From Arthrobacter beigongshangensis (GTDB lineage Bacteria; Bacillota; Bacilli; Bacillales_A; Planococcaceae): DNA of 45,180 nucleotides. A program made the position numbers and the translations under genes. The notes under the pieces were generated by a model. The model was not told the DNA's origin. It was given only the letters and a program-made list of their open reading frames with translations, and ran no database searches. Where the stretch lies: NCBI RefSeq assembly GCF_016820585.1, contig NZ_JADHDX010000014.1, positions 23,536 to 68,715 of the forward strand. Direction: 5' to 3'. Positions 8,736 through 16,817 of the stretch are shown here, in pieces. Within the stretch, counting starts at the first letter, position 1. Each line of letters starts with the position of its first letter.

Positions 8736-9869
8736 GTGAATATTGTAACGATTGAACCGACACCGAGTCCGAACTCCATGAAAATTGTGCTCGACACGGA
8801 GTTGCCAAAAGGCACGGGGCTTAATTATAAAAAAGAGGATGTTGCAACGGCGCCACATCCAGTTGCGGCATTATTGGGCATAACGGGAGTCAAAGGGATT
8901 TACCATGTCATGAACTTTATGGCGGTTGAGCGGGTTGGTAATGTTGCTTGGGAGTCCATTCTTGCAGAAGTCCAAGCCGTTTTTAATGAAGAGCAAGGTG
9001 AAGAAACAGAAGCTGAAGTGGAAATTGACGATAGCTATGGTGAAGTTTACGTACATGTCCAAACCTATAAAGACGTTCCGCTTCAAGTGAAAGTGTTCGA
9101 CAGTACTTCTGAAGAACGTTTCGGCCTAAGTGAACGTTTTGTGAAAGCAATGGAAGCCGTGCATAGTACGGAAGTTGAAAACTATATTTTATTGCGTAAA
9201 TGGGCTGATTACGGTATCCGTTACGGAGAAAAAGCTGAAATCGGCGAAACGGTTATCAAAGAAATCGAAGCGGCTTATCCTGCGGAACGATTGCAAGAAA
9301 TTATCCGCCAGGGGAATGAAGGTCAAACGGAAGCATCCCAGCGAGGTAGAAAAGTTTCACTTGAGGAATTCTCGGTAGATGAATGGGAAACAAGATTTCA
9401 ATTGCTTGACCAAATGCCAGATCCTGATATGTCTGATGCGGCACTTCTTGGTCGGGCACTTGAAGATGACAAGATGTCGATTAGACGTCTTGCGACAGTT
9501 TACCTTGGGATGATCGAAGACGAAGCGGTGATTCCTTATGTTGAACGAGCACTCAAAGACAAGAGTTGGGCAGTGCGTCGAACAGCGGGAGATTGCATGA
9601 GTGATCTGGGCTTTGAAGGTTTTGAAAATGCGGCTATCGAAGCATTAAACGATAAAAATAAACTAGTCCGTTGGCGTGCGGCGATGTTCCTTTATGAAAC
9701 GGGAACTGAAACGGCGCTACCTGCGCTAAAAGATGCTGAAAATGACCCTGAATTTGAAGTGAAGCTTCAAATCCGCATGGCCATTGCGCGCATTGCAGAA
9801 GGTGAAGATGCCAAAGGGTCTGTTTGGAAGCAAATGACGGAGGCGCGGATGGCATCATCAAAAGAATAA
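8736..9869 (+). CDS. cvfC: NifU-N / HEAT-repeat protein, CvfC (YpgR) family
   Basis: 377-residue cytoplasmic protein. Residues 1-85 match the Nfu/NifU N-terminal scaffold domain (IEPTPSPNSMKIVL, then a GVKGIYHVMNFM segment); an acidic linker follows. From about residue 205 onward there are HEAT-like helical repeats (VIPYVERALKDKSWAVRR, then LVRWRAAMFLYETG). This is the layout of Staphylococcus conserved virulence factor C and B. subtilis YpgR. Biochemical function is not established. The GTG start has AAGGGGG eight bases upstream. It precedes the RNA-repair operon, separated by a hairpin; a functional link is unproven. Confidence 0.8.
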   Translation: MNIVTIEPTPSPNSMKIVLDTELPKGTGLNYKKEDVATAPHPVAALLGITGVKGIYHVMNFMAVERVGNVAWESILAEVQAVFNEEQGEETEAEVEIDDSYGEVYVHVQTYKDVPLQVKVFDSTSEERFGLSERFVKAMEAVHSTEVENYILLRKWADYGIRYGEKAEIGETVIKEIEAAYPAERLQEIIRQGNEGQTEASQRGRKVSLEEFSVDEWETRFQLLDQMPDPDMSDAALLGRALEDDKMSIRRLATVYLGMIEDEAVIPYVERALKDKSWAVRRTAGDCMSDLGFEGFENAAIEALNDKNKLVRWRAAMFLYETGTETALPALKDAENDPEFEVKLQIRMAIARIAEGEDAKGSVWKQMTEARMASSKE

Positions 9870-9880
9870 AATGGTGTGAA

Positions 9881-9928
9881 AATATAACTTTCGGAGCAAC
9901 CAAGTATGGTAGCACCGAAAGTTATATT
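9881..9928. terminator. Long perfect hairpin before hen1 (terminator or attenuator)
   Basis: A 14-base perfect inverted repeat (9881-9894 with 9915-9928, AATATAACTTTCGG and its complement), with a further ACCA/TGGT pairing inside the 20-base loop. No long T-tract follows on the plus strand. Only 33 bases separate it from the hen1 start, and I see no promoter there. Confidence 0.6.
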
Positions 9929-9961
9929 AAAATATCCGAAAATTAGGAGGGTGGGTGCGCC

Positions 9962-11323
9962 ATGCAATTAACAATTAGAGCAACGGGGGACAATGTGCAA
10001 GTCATTTCCTATTTGCTTGCTAAAAACCCGAATAATATTTATGAAAGAAATCATAAAGGACATTCGATACGAATGTTTTATAGTCTATTCACGGAAACAG
10101 CCCTTGAGATGACGGTCTTTGTAGCACCGGACCCCCTCGCGCTTATGAATCAATCATCGAACGCATACGATATTACTCATTACATTAACGATCGGGAATT
10201 TGCGGTGAGTAGTATTTTCATCTCGCTTATTCGTTCAGCGTTAGGAACGGCGCTGAATGGTCAACCAAAAGATGACTACATCAAATGGGTCAATCACCCA
10301 TTTCATTTCGAGTTTGGCCTTGGACCTGTCGTTTCGGATTTGTCTGATGAACAAATCCGGGGGCTTTTCGAACCTTTAGGCTATGAGGTTGGCATCGAGT
10401 ACGGTGAAACAGACTATGCTTTTCAGATTAAGACGAAAAGTACAGCACGTTTCCTTACGCTTGTGGGAAATGTAACGCTCCAGAAAGGGCTTCAACAACT
10501 GTTTTTGCTCATTCCAGTTTTGGATAATTATAAACATTACTTCATCGATGAAAGTGAAGTTGAAAAGATTAAAAGGTATGGAGAAGGCTGGCTTGATGAC
10601 CATCCAGAAAGAGAATTTATTATTCGCAAGGCGCTGCGCTTTAAGGAAGTGTATAGCCTTATGGAAGAGCCTGCCGACAATCATCTCTTAGTGGAAGAAG
10701 TTACTATCGAAAAAGTGCGTTTAAATGAGTTACGCTATGAAAAAATTGTTGAAGTGGTCAATGGTTTACCGATGAAGAAATCGATTGTCGACTTTGGTTC
10801 TGGTGAGGGGAAATTAGCGGTTCGATTGGGCTTTGTCAAAGGAGTGCAGGAGATTCTTGCGGTGGAGCCATCGGAAATAGAATCGTTGAAAGCAATGAAG
10901 CGATTTGAAAACGTGATAGAAAAATATGGGTTTGTTGAGCCAACGCCGATGTGGGGATCACTATTTTATTATGATGAACGGTTAAAAGACAAGGATATTA
11001 TCATTTTATGTGAAGTAATTGAACATATCGATGAGGAACGGCTACCAAAAGTGATGGATCTCCTGTTGGATGACTACAGACCGAATGTTTTGATTATCAC
11101 GACACCGAACCAAGAATATAATGCGGTTTACGAGATGCAGGATGCAAAGCGGCATAGTGATCATAGGTTTGAATGGACGCGAGATGAATTCGAGCAATGG
11201 TGTGCAGACAGAAATCAGTTCGGAAAGTATAGGCTAACATTTGAAGGCATTGGAGAAATGCATGAAGCTTTTGGTTACCCGACACAAATGTGCACGTTCG
11301 TCAGGAAGGAGGAGGTTGTATGA
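9962..11323 (+). CDS. hen1: Bacterial Hen1: 3'-terminal RNA ribose 2'-O-methyltransferase
   Basis: SAM-dependent enzyme that methylates the 2'-OH of the 3' end of cleaved RNA before ligation, so the repaired site resists recutting. 453 residues. The N-terminal half (about 1-240) is the bacterial-specific region that in known systems activates the Pnkp ligase. The methyltransferase half has SAM motif DFGSGEGKLA (D277 onward), acidic AVEPS, and a Mn-binding set E351-x-x-E354-H355 (CEVIEHID) with H401 in SDHRFEWTRDEF; TTPNQEYN follows the metal site. AGGAGG lies 11 bases before the ATG. Its stop overlaps the Pnkp start (ATGA), so the pair is translationally coupled. Confidence 0.92.
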   Translation: MQLTIRATGDNVQVISYLLAKNPNNIYERNHKGHSIRMFYSLFTETALEMTVFVAPDPLALMNQSSNAYDITHYINDREFAVSSIFISLIRSALGTALNGQPKDDYIKWVNHPFHFEFGLGPVVSDLSDEQIRGLFEPLGYEVGIEYGETDYAFQIKTKSTARFLTLVGNVTLQKGLQQLFLLIPVLDNYKHYFIDESEVEKIKRYGEGWLDDHPEREFIIRKALRFKEVYSLMEEPADNHLLVEEVTIEKVRLNELRYEKIVEVVNGLPMKKSIVDFGSGEGKLAVRLGFVKGVQEILAVEPSEIESLKAMKRFENVIEKYGFVEPTPMWGSLFYYDERLKDKDIIILCEVIEHIDEERLPKVMDLLLDDYRPNVLIITTPNQEYNAVYEMQDAKRHSDHRFEWTRDEFEQWCADRNQFGKYRLTFEGIGEMHEAFGYPTQMCTFVRKEEVV

Positions 11324-13911
11324 AAATCACCATTCCATACGCCGGACTTGTGTTACTTGTCGGTGTTTCTAATAGTGGGAAAACGACGTTATTGAATAAA
11401 TGGATTGAAGAGCAGAAAATCTTAGCATCCGAAGTGATTAGCTCAGATGCATATCGAGCAATCGTCGGAGATAAGGAGTTTATCAGCTGGTCAGAACGAC
11501 CGAAAGATGAAGCAGATAGTCTAGTGGATGAATACCAGGAAATTTCTGCGGAAGCATTTAACATGATGGATCACGTTGTAGCAGCCAGATGCAGACTGAA
11601 TAAAGTGACATTCATCGATGCAACTCATCTTTATCAAGATGACCGTAAAAAATATATTGCGCTTGCCAGGAAACACAACGTTCCAGCGATTGCGATTGTT
11701 ATGGATGTGCCACAAGTGACACTGCTTGAACGCGATGAGCAACGGAGCAATCCACGAGGGAAACGACGTGTTAAACAGCAACATCAGACATTTAAGCGGG
11801 AAAAACGTTTTATTAAGAAAGATGGTTTTGCATCCGTTTATGTCACAGATGGACTAGAAGAGATTGAATTGCTGAGACGGGACAATCCGTTGCTAATTGA
11901 TAGTGGTCATGGAATTGACATCGTTGGCGATATCCACGGCTGCTACGATGAGCTGATTACGTTACTCGCTAAGCTTGGCTATGAAAAAAATGATGAGGGT
12001 TTGTTCGTTCATCCGCAAGGACGGGTTTTCTTGTCGCTCGGCGATGTCATGAGCAGGGGACCGAAATCGTTGCAGACGATGTTATTTTTCCAGCAGCATG
12101 TTGAAAAGGGTTTGGCTTATATGATTGACAGTAATCATGGTTGGAAGATTGCGCGCTGGCTTGGTGGGCGGAAGGTAACACTGCATCATGGCGATGAAAA
12201 GGTCGAGGCGGAATTGCAGGCGTATGAAGAGAAGTACGGAGCAGAGCAAACGAAGGCTATGAAACAATCATTAGAAGAATTCCTACTACGCGCCCCCTCT
12301 CATTATGTTTTATTGAAAAATGGCGTGCAGACTGCTGTTTGTACACATGCAGGCATTCGGGATGAATTCATTGGTAAACAGTCCCCAGAGGTTCAAGATT
12401 TTTGTCGTTATGGAGATACAGATGGCAGCACCGAACAAGGTAAACCAGTACGTAAAGATTGGACAATCCATCATAAGGGAAGTGCACTCATTATTTGGGG
12501 GCATGATCCGAAACCACAGCCACTCGTCATCAATAACACAGTCAATATCGATCAAGGCGTTGTGTTCGGTGGTAAATTAACGGCTTATCGCTATCCGGAA
12601 AAAGAATTTGTTTCTGTGGAAGCGTTAGCTGATTATTCCGAGGCTATAGATAATCCGTTGAAAGAGTGGAAAGAAAAAAGGTTAGCCCCGCCGAATATTG
12701 GCAAATTTATTAATGGTTACACTGTTCAAACGAAGCAACTTGGTGAAGTGAAAGTCCATCAGGATATTGTGAAGCCTGCTATTGATACGGTCTCACACTT
12801 CGCGGTGCCTATTGAGCAATTACTTTATATTCCACCGACGATGAGCCCGACCCCTGTCACCTCATCACATCCAGGTTATTTAGAGCATCCAAAAGAAGCC
12901 GTTGATTATTATAGAAGCCATGGTATTTATACAATGATTGCTGAGAAAAAGCATATGGGTAGCCGGGCTGTATTATTGCTATTCAAAGATGTGGATTCAG
13001 CAAAAAAAGCAATCGGCTCCCGAACGCTAGGTGTCATTTACTCAAGAACGGGCAGACGGTTTTTTGATAAAATAACAGAAGCTGAAATCGTTTTAAAGTT
13101 GAATGAAGAGCTAGTAAGCAAAGGGTATTTTGAAAAGTACGAAACGGATTATGTACTACTCGATGCCGAAATTATGCCGTGGAATTTAAAAGCGAAAGAA
13201 TTGATCAGCGAGCAATATGCCCATGTCGCGGAAAATGCAATTCTCGATCGCTCGAAGTTGAAAGAGAAATTGGAAGTTGTTGCAACCGGCGATAAGAATC
13301 TAGCTAGATGGTTGGTGGAAATGACAGATAAGATCGACAATTCGAAGGTCTTTAAAGAGGTTTTTCAAAAGTACTGCTGGGATACAGATGGTGTGAAGGC
13401 AATTCAAATTGCACCGTTCCATGTATTGGCACATAGCAATAAAACCTTTTTCGACAAATCGCATATGTGGCATATGGATATGAACAAGGAGTTCGCAGTA
13501 GATTCTTCTTTCTTTGTTTCCACGGAATTCAAAGTCATTTCGGATGAAGCTAGCGAATTAGAAGTCATTACTTGGTGGGAAGAGATGACGGCAGAAGGAC
13601 ATGAAGGAATTGTCATTAAACCGGAATTTTTTATTGGGACCCAGAATGGAAAGCTTGTGCAGCCTGCCATTAAAGTGAGAGGCCGCAAATACTTAACTAT
13701 TATTTACGGGATGGATTATTTAGCGCCTGCTAATCTTGGGCGGTTGAAAAAACGCAACACAAGCAAAAAACAGAAGCTTGCGTTAAAAGAATTTGCTTTA
13801 GGTATCGAAGGCATCCGACGATTCGTCGATGGAGAATCCATCGAAAGAGTACATGAATGCGTTCTTGCAACGCTAGCACTGGAATCGGATCCAGTTGACC
13901 CAAGATTATAA
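11320..13911 (+). CDS. pnkp: Trifunctional polynucleotide kinase-phosphatase-ligase Pnkp
   Basis: RNA end-healing and sealing enzyme, 863 residues, similar in length to Clostridium thermocellum Pnkp. Kinase, 1-170: P-loop GVSNSGKT (15-22), D43 in SSDAYR. Phosphatase, 195-400: metallophosphoesterase residues D204, H206 (GDIHGCYDE), D242 (GDVMSRGP), N272-H273, H343 (CTHAG), H395 (WGHDP). Ligase, 480-863: nucleotidyltransferase motif K544-H-M-G547 followed by SRAVLL, then VLLDAEIMPWN, EGIVIKPE and a KVRGRKYL segment. The ATG at 11320 is chosen for its strong AGGAAGGAGGAGG site and the ATGA overlap with hen1; a GTG 30 bases upstream is less likely. The phosphatase has unusual motif letters (see findings). 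Confidence 0.93.
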   Translation: MKITIPYAGLVLLVGVSNSGKTTLLNKWIEEQKILASEVISSDAYRAIVGDKEFISWSERPKDEADSLVDEYQEISAEAFNMMDHVVAARCRLNKVTFIDATHLYQDDRKKYIALARKHNVPAIAIVMDVPQVTLLERDEQRSNPRGKRRVKQQHQTFKREKRFIKKDGFASVYVTDGLEEIELLRRDNPLLIDSGHGIDIVGDIHGCYDELITLLAKLGYEKNDEGLFVHPQGRVFLSLGDVMSRGPKSLQTMLFFQQHVEKGLAYMIDSNHGWKIARWLGGRKVTLHHGDEKVEAELQAYEEKYGAEQTKAMKQSLEEFLLRAPSHYVLLKNGVQTAVCTHAGIRDEFIGKQSPEVQDFCRYGDTDGSTEQGKPVRKDWTIHHKGSALIIWGHDPKPQPLVINNTVNIDQGVVFGGKLTAYRYPEKEFVSVEALADYSEAIDNPLKEWKEKRLAPPNIGKFINGYTVQTKQLGEVKVHQDIVKPAIDTVSHFAVPIEQLLYIPPTMSPTPVTSSHPGYLEHPKEAVDYYRSHGIYTMIAEKKHMGSRAVLLLFKDVDSAKKAIGSRTLGVIYSRTGRRFFDKITEAEIVLKLNEELVSKGYFEKYETDYVLLDAEIMPWNLKAKELISEQYAHVAENAILDRSKLKEKLEVVATGDKNLARWLVEMTDKIDNSKVFKEVFQKYCWDTDGVKAIQIAPFHVLAHSNKTFFDKSHMWHMDMNKEFAVDSSFFVSTEFKVISDEASELEVITWWEEMTAEGHEGIVIKPEFFIGTQNGKLVQPAIKVRGRKYLTIIYGMDYLAPANLGRLKKRNTSKKQKLALKEFALGIEGIRRFVDGESIERVHECVLATLALESDPVDPRL

Positions 13912-13950
13912 ATTGTCGGGTGATTTGTTTACAAGTAAATATAATCTTGG
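13900..13950. repeat. 11-bp inverted repeat spanning the pnkp stop
   Basis: CCAAGATTATA at 13900-13910 is exactly complementary to TATAATCTTGG at 13940-13950. The left arm is the end of the pnkp coding region. Smaller nested repeats (ATGTAA/TTACAT and GTAATT/AATTAC) follow before the main terminator. Confidence 0.6.
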
Positions 13951-13986
13951 ATTATGGTAATTGAATGTAAAAATGAATTACATCGA

Positions 13987-14034
13987 AAGGCTGAATCACA
14001 ACATGTACAATGTTGTGATTCAGCCTTCTTTCAT
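13987..14034 (+). terminator. Intrinsic terminator after pnkp
   Basis: 18-base perfect stem (13987-14004 with 14010-14027, AAGGCTGAATCACAACAT and its complement) around a five-base loop, followed by CTTTC. The stem starts with AAGG and ends CCTT, so it may work in both directions. Confidence 0.8.
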
Positions 14035-14123
14035 ATTAAGCATTTTGGTGATAGAGTAGAGGACTTATGCTCCACAATCGTGGTCACTTCACGAATTGAT
14101 TTTCAGTAGTAGAAAGGTTGTTT

Positions 14124-15329
14124 ATGAACATGAAACCAGTAGCAGGGTCAAAAAGATTTCGTTTTGCGGTATTACTTGGAACACTAGCTGCAATGGGGCC
14201 ATTATCAATTGATATGTATTTGCCTTCATTCCCTACAATTGTAGGTGCTTTTGACACAACAGCATCCTTCGTGCAGGTTAGCTTAACCGCCTGTCTGTTA
14301 GGAATTGGCCTGGGACAGCTCATACTTGGGCCAATGAGTGATGTTCATGGACGGAAGAAGCCGTTACTGATTGGACTTGCCGTTTATTTCGTTGCTTCTT
14401 TTTTATGTGTAATTGCGCCGACCATTGAATTTTTTATCGCTGCACGTTTTATGCAGGGGTTTGCGGCGTCAGCAGGAATCGTCATTTCGAGGGCGGTTGT
14501 TCGGGATGTTTATAGTGGAAGGGAACTGACGAAGTTTTTCGCTTTGCTTATGCTAATTAATAACTTAGCACCTATTCTTGCTCCGGTTTTTGGTGGTGGA
14601 ATTCTTGTTTTCGCAGAATGGACGGGTATATTTGCTGTACTGAGTGCAATCGGTTTTTTACTTTTTGTCGTTGTCTTGTGGAGAATGGAAGAAACGCTAC
14701 CAGGTCAAATGCGCGTACCTAGTAGTCTAACCAATACGTTGAAAAACTTTCTGTCTCTACTTAAAAATCGACAATTCATGGGCTTTGCGCTTGCGCAAGG
14801 TTTCATCATGGCTGGGATATTTGCTTACGTTGCAGGTACCCCGTTTGTCTATCAAAATATTTATGGGGTTTCACCGCAGACATTTAGTTTACTTTTCGGT
14901 ATGAATGGGCTAGGACTTATATTGGGAGCTCAAACAGTGGGGCGCCTAACGGGTGTTTTATCTGAAAAGAAGTTTTTGGAAATCGGTTTATGTATGTCTA
15001 TTATTTCAGGCACATTGCTACTAATCGCAGTTTTGTTAAATGGACCGCTTCTCACGATTGTGGTGCCAATTTTCTTTTTCGTCGCTTCAATAGGCGTCAT
15101 TGCAACATCCTCCTTTTCATTGGCGATGGAATCACAAGGACATATTGCAGGAAGTGCTTCTGCATTGCTCGGGTTACTGCCCTTCATTCTCGGATCGATC
15201 ACAGCACCACTTGTAGGAATAGCAGGTGAAGAGACGGCGATCCCGATGGGGGTTATCATCTTCACTTCAAGCTTGATCGCAGTCATTGCTTATGTTGGAT
15301 TATCGAGAAAGATCTTGAATGACAGCTGA
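14124..15329 (+). CDS. Bcr/CflA-type drug resistance MFS transporter
   Basis: Major facilitator superfamily drug/proton antiporter, 401 residues and 12 predicted helices. The first helix ends in the Bcr/CflA hallmark GPLSIDMYLPSFPTI; motif A is seen as GPMSDVHGRKKPLL and a QGFAASAGIVISRAVVRD stretch matches motif C of 12-TM-type relatives. Family members export bicyclomycin, chloramphenicol or sulfonamide-like compounds, or cysteine; the substrate cannot be told here. The ATG at 14124 follows AAAGG by six bases. It is separated from pnkp by a strong terminator and so is probably its own unit. Confidence 0.88.
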   Translation: MNMKPVAGSKRFRFAVLLGTLAAMGPLSIDMYLPSFPTIVGAFDTTASFVQVSLTACLLGIGLGQLILGPMSDVHGRKKPLLIGLAVYFVASFLCVIAPTIEFFIAARFMQGFAASAGIVISRAVVRDVYSGRELTKFFALLMLINNLAPILAPVFGGGILVFAEWTGIFAVLSAIGFLLFVVVLWRMEETLPGQMRVPSSLTNTLKNFLSLLKNRQFMGFALAQGFIMAGIFAYVAGTPFVYQNIYGVSPQTFSLLFGMNGLGLILGAQTVGRLTGVLSEKKFLEIGLCMSIISGTLLLIAVLLNGPLLTIVVPIFFFVASIGVIATSSFSLAMESQGHIAGSASALLGLLPFILGSITAPLVGIAGEETAIPMGVIIFTSSLIAVIAYVGLSRKILNDS

Positions 15330-15418
15330 TAGAAAGCCACTTGCTCAATGAAGTAGGTGGTTGTTTTCATCCTTTTGCAGCTAGCTGAATATGCTAAAGC
15401 ATTAGGAGGAGAGTGGAA

Positions 15419-15865
15419 TTGCGGGAGGTCATCATTGCTTTAGTTAGTTCTTCCATTACCATTGTCATTACAAGCTTCTTTAATTACCATTTTCGATTGA
15501 GACAAGAGATTCGCAATGAATCAGTTAAATATACAACAGAAATTTTAAAAAATGTATATACGCCTATTTTGAAAATACTTCTCTCTGCAATTGTACCGGG
15601 AGATGGATATGATGGTATCACAAAGGAAATGCTTTTTGAGATCGAAGCGATTATGAAAAGAAATTACGAGCTTGTAGACCCTCATCTTCATTCAATTATA
15701 TGGTCTTTGAAAACAGAAGTTAGACGTGAGCATTATGAGGAAAGTTTAAGGTTGTTTGATAAAAATAAGACCTTATTAACGCATGTTGAGCATCACTTCA
15801 ATTTCTATCGAAAACGGATAGGATTACCTTTCGATAAAACAAAGCTTACTAGAACCATTACCTAG
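15419..15865 (+). CDS. Uncharacterised membrane-anchored protein
   Basis: I do not recognise this family. The 148-residue product begins with one hydrophobic segment (about residues 3-21, VIIALVSSSITIVITSFF), followed by a charged, mostly helical cytoplasmic-looking domain rich in K, E, R and H with no cysteine. AGGAGG at 15404-15409 fits a TTG start at 15419 (nine-base spacing); a GTG at 15413 is too close but in frame. No clear partner: an MFS gene lies upstream and an amidase 126 bases downstream. Short membrane anchor plus helical domain could suit a sensor or toxin-like inhibitor, but that is speculation. Confidence 0.6.
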   Translation: MREVIIALVSSSITIVITSFFNYHFRLRQEIRNESVKYTTEILKNVYTPILKILLSAIVPGDGYDGITKEMLFEIEAIMKRNYELVDPHLHSIIWSLKTEVRREHYEESLRLFDKNKTLLTHVEHHFNFYRKRIGLPFDKTKLTRTIT

Positions 15866-15991
15866 AAACGTAATTGATTCCTTTCAGGATTGGACAAGTG
15901 CCGCCCTTTAAAAATCTCGCGTGAATAGACTAGAGAGAAAAGTATTTACACTAGTACTTTTTTAGGCTAATAAAGAGAGGGGGTAAATAGG

Positions 15992-16801
15992 ATGGTTAAA
16001 ATCGTAATCGATGCAGGACATGGCCTTCATACACCTGGGAAGCGTTCACCTGATGACGAACGGGAGTGGACATTTAACAATAAAGTAGCCCAATATGCGA
16101 TTGCAAAATTACAAACCTATGAAAATGTGGACATTTTACGTGTCGATGATTCTACGGGAATGACGGATGTTCCTCTGGCAACACGGACAAAGCAAGCGAA
16201 TGAATGGCAGGCAGATGTCTATGCATCCATTCACCATAATGCATTGAACGGCCAATGGGGTCAGCATAGTGGTATTGAAACATATACGATGGACAACCCA
16301 ACAGCCAATCCAAAATCACATGAAATTGCGGGGGCAATCCATCCGCGGGTTGTTATGGCAATGGGTATTAGTAATCGCGGCATGAAGCGGGCCAATTTCC
16401 ATGTGCTACGCGAATCTGACATGCCTGCGTTCTTAACTGAAGGGGGCTTTTTGGATTCGACAATCGATATTTCTAAATTACGCGACGATAACTACTTAAA
16501 GGCGCAAGGGGAAGCCATTGCTGAAGGACTCGCAGTCTATTTTAAATTACAACCAAAGTCTGTACAAGACCAACCAGCAACAGAACCGTATAACCAATAT
16601 GGAAATCACCTCTATCAACCATCTATGCAGACTATTATTAACTCGACTCTTGATGTGTTAATTAGACTAGAAAACAAGCAGGAAGGTGCGCTATCTCCAA
16701 TTTGGCGTGAAAAGCTATCCGAAGGAACGTTGACAAACTCTGATGCTATTGGAGTTTTGTTTGTAGCACTTGACCGTGGGTTACTTGGAGAATTAAAGTG
16801 A
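15992..16801 (+). CDS. N-acetylmuramoyl-L-alanine amidase (Amidase_3), endolysin-like
   Basis: Zinc amidase that cuts the bond between N-acetylmuramic acid and L-alanine in peptidoglycan. Residues 1-188 form the Amidase_3 fold: DAGHG (first Zn His), a DDEREW glutamate, SIHHNA (second Zn His) and catalytic Glu in LTEGGFLD. There is no signal peptide or membrane segment, as in phage endolysins such as PlyPSA/CD27L-type enzymes. The last 75 residues (SPIWREKLSEGTLTNSDAIG) are not a cell-wall domain I recognise, though they resemble endolysin tails. AGAGGGGG precedes the ATG. No holin or other phage gene is nearby. It may be a domesticated phage enzyme or act in mother-cell lysis. Confidence 0.82.
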   Translation: MVKIVIDAGHGLHTPGKRSPDDEREWTFNNKVAQYAIAKLQTYENVDILRVDDSTGMTDVPLATRTKQANEWQADVYASIHHNALNGQWGQHSGIETYTMDNPTANPKSHEIAGAIHPRVVMAMGISNRGMKRANFHVLRESDMPAFLTEGGFLDSTIDISKLRDDNYLKAQGEAIAEGLAVYFKLQPKSVQDQPATEPYNQYGNHLYQPSMQTIINSTLDVLIRLENKQEGALSPIWREKLSEGTLTNSDAIGVLFVALDRGLLGELK

Positions 16802-16817
16802 GAATTTGATGACAAAA

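Noticed and set aside
11290..11319. GTG start extending Pnkp by ten residues
   Set aside because: The ATG at 11320 has a far better ribosome site and the ATGA overlap; the extra residues come from the hen1 3' end.
9962..13911. Reading hen1-pnkp as a DNA repair or NHEJ ligase locus
   Set aside because: Domain order kinase-phosphatase-ligase plus Hen1-type Mn site fits RNA repair; no Ku or LigD domain is present.
13912..14123. TATAAT at 13940 as a promoter for the MFS gene
   Set aside because: No -35 at a proper distance, and the 18-bp terminator lies between it and the gene.
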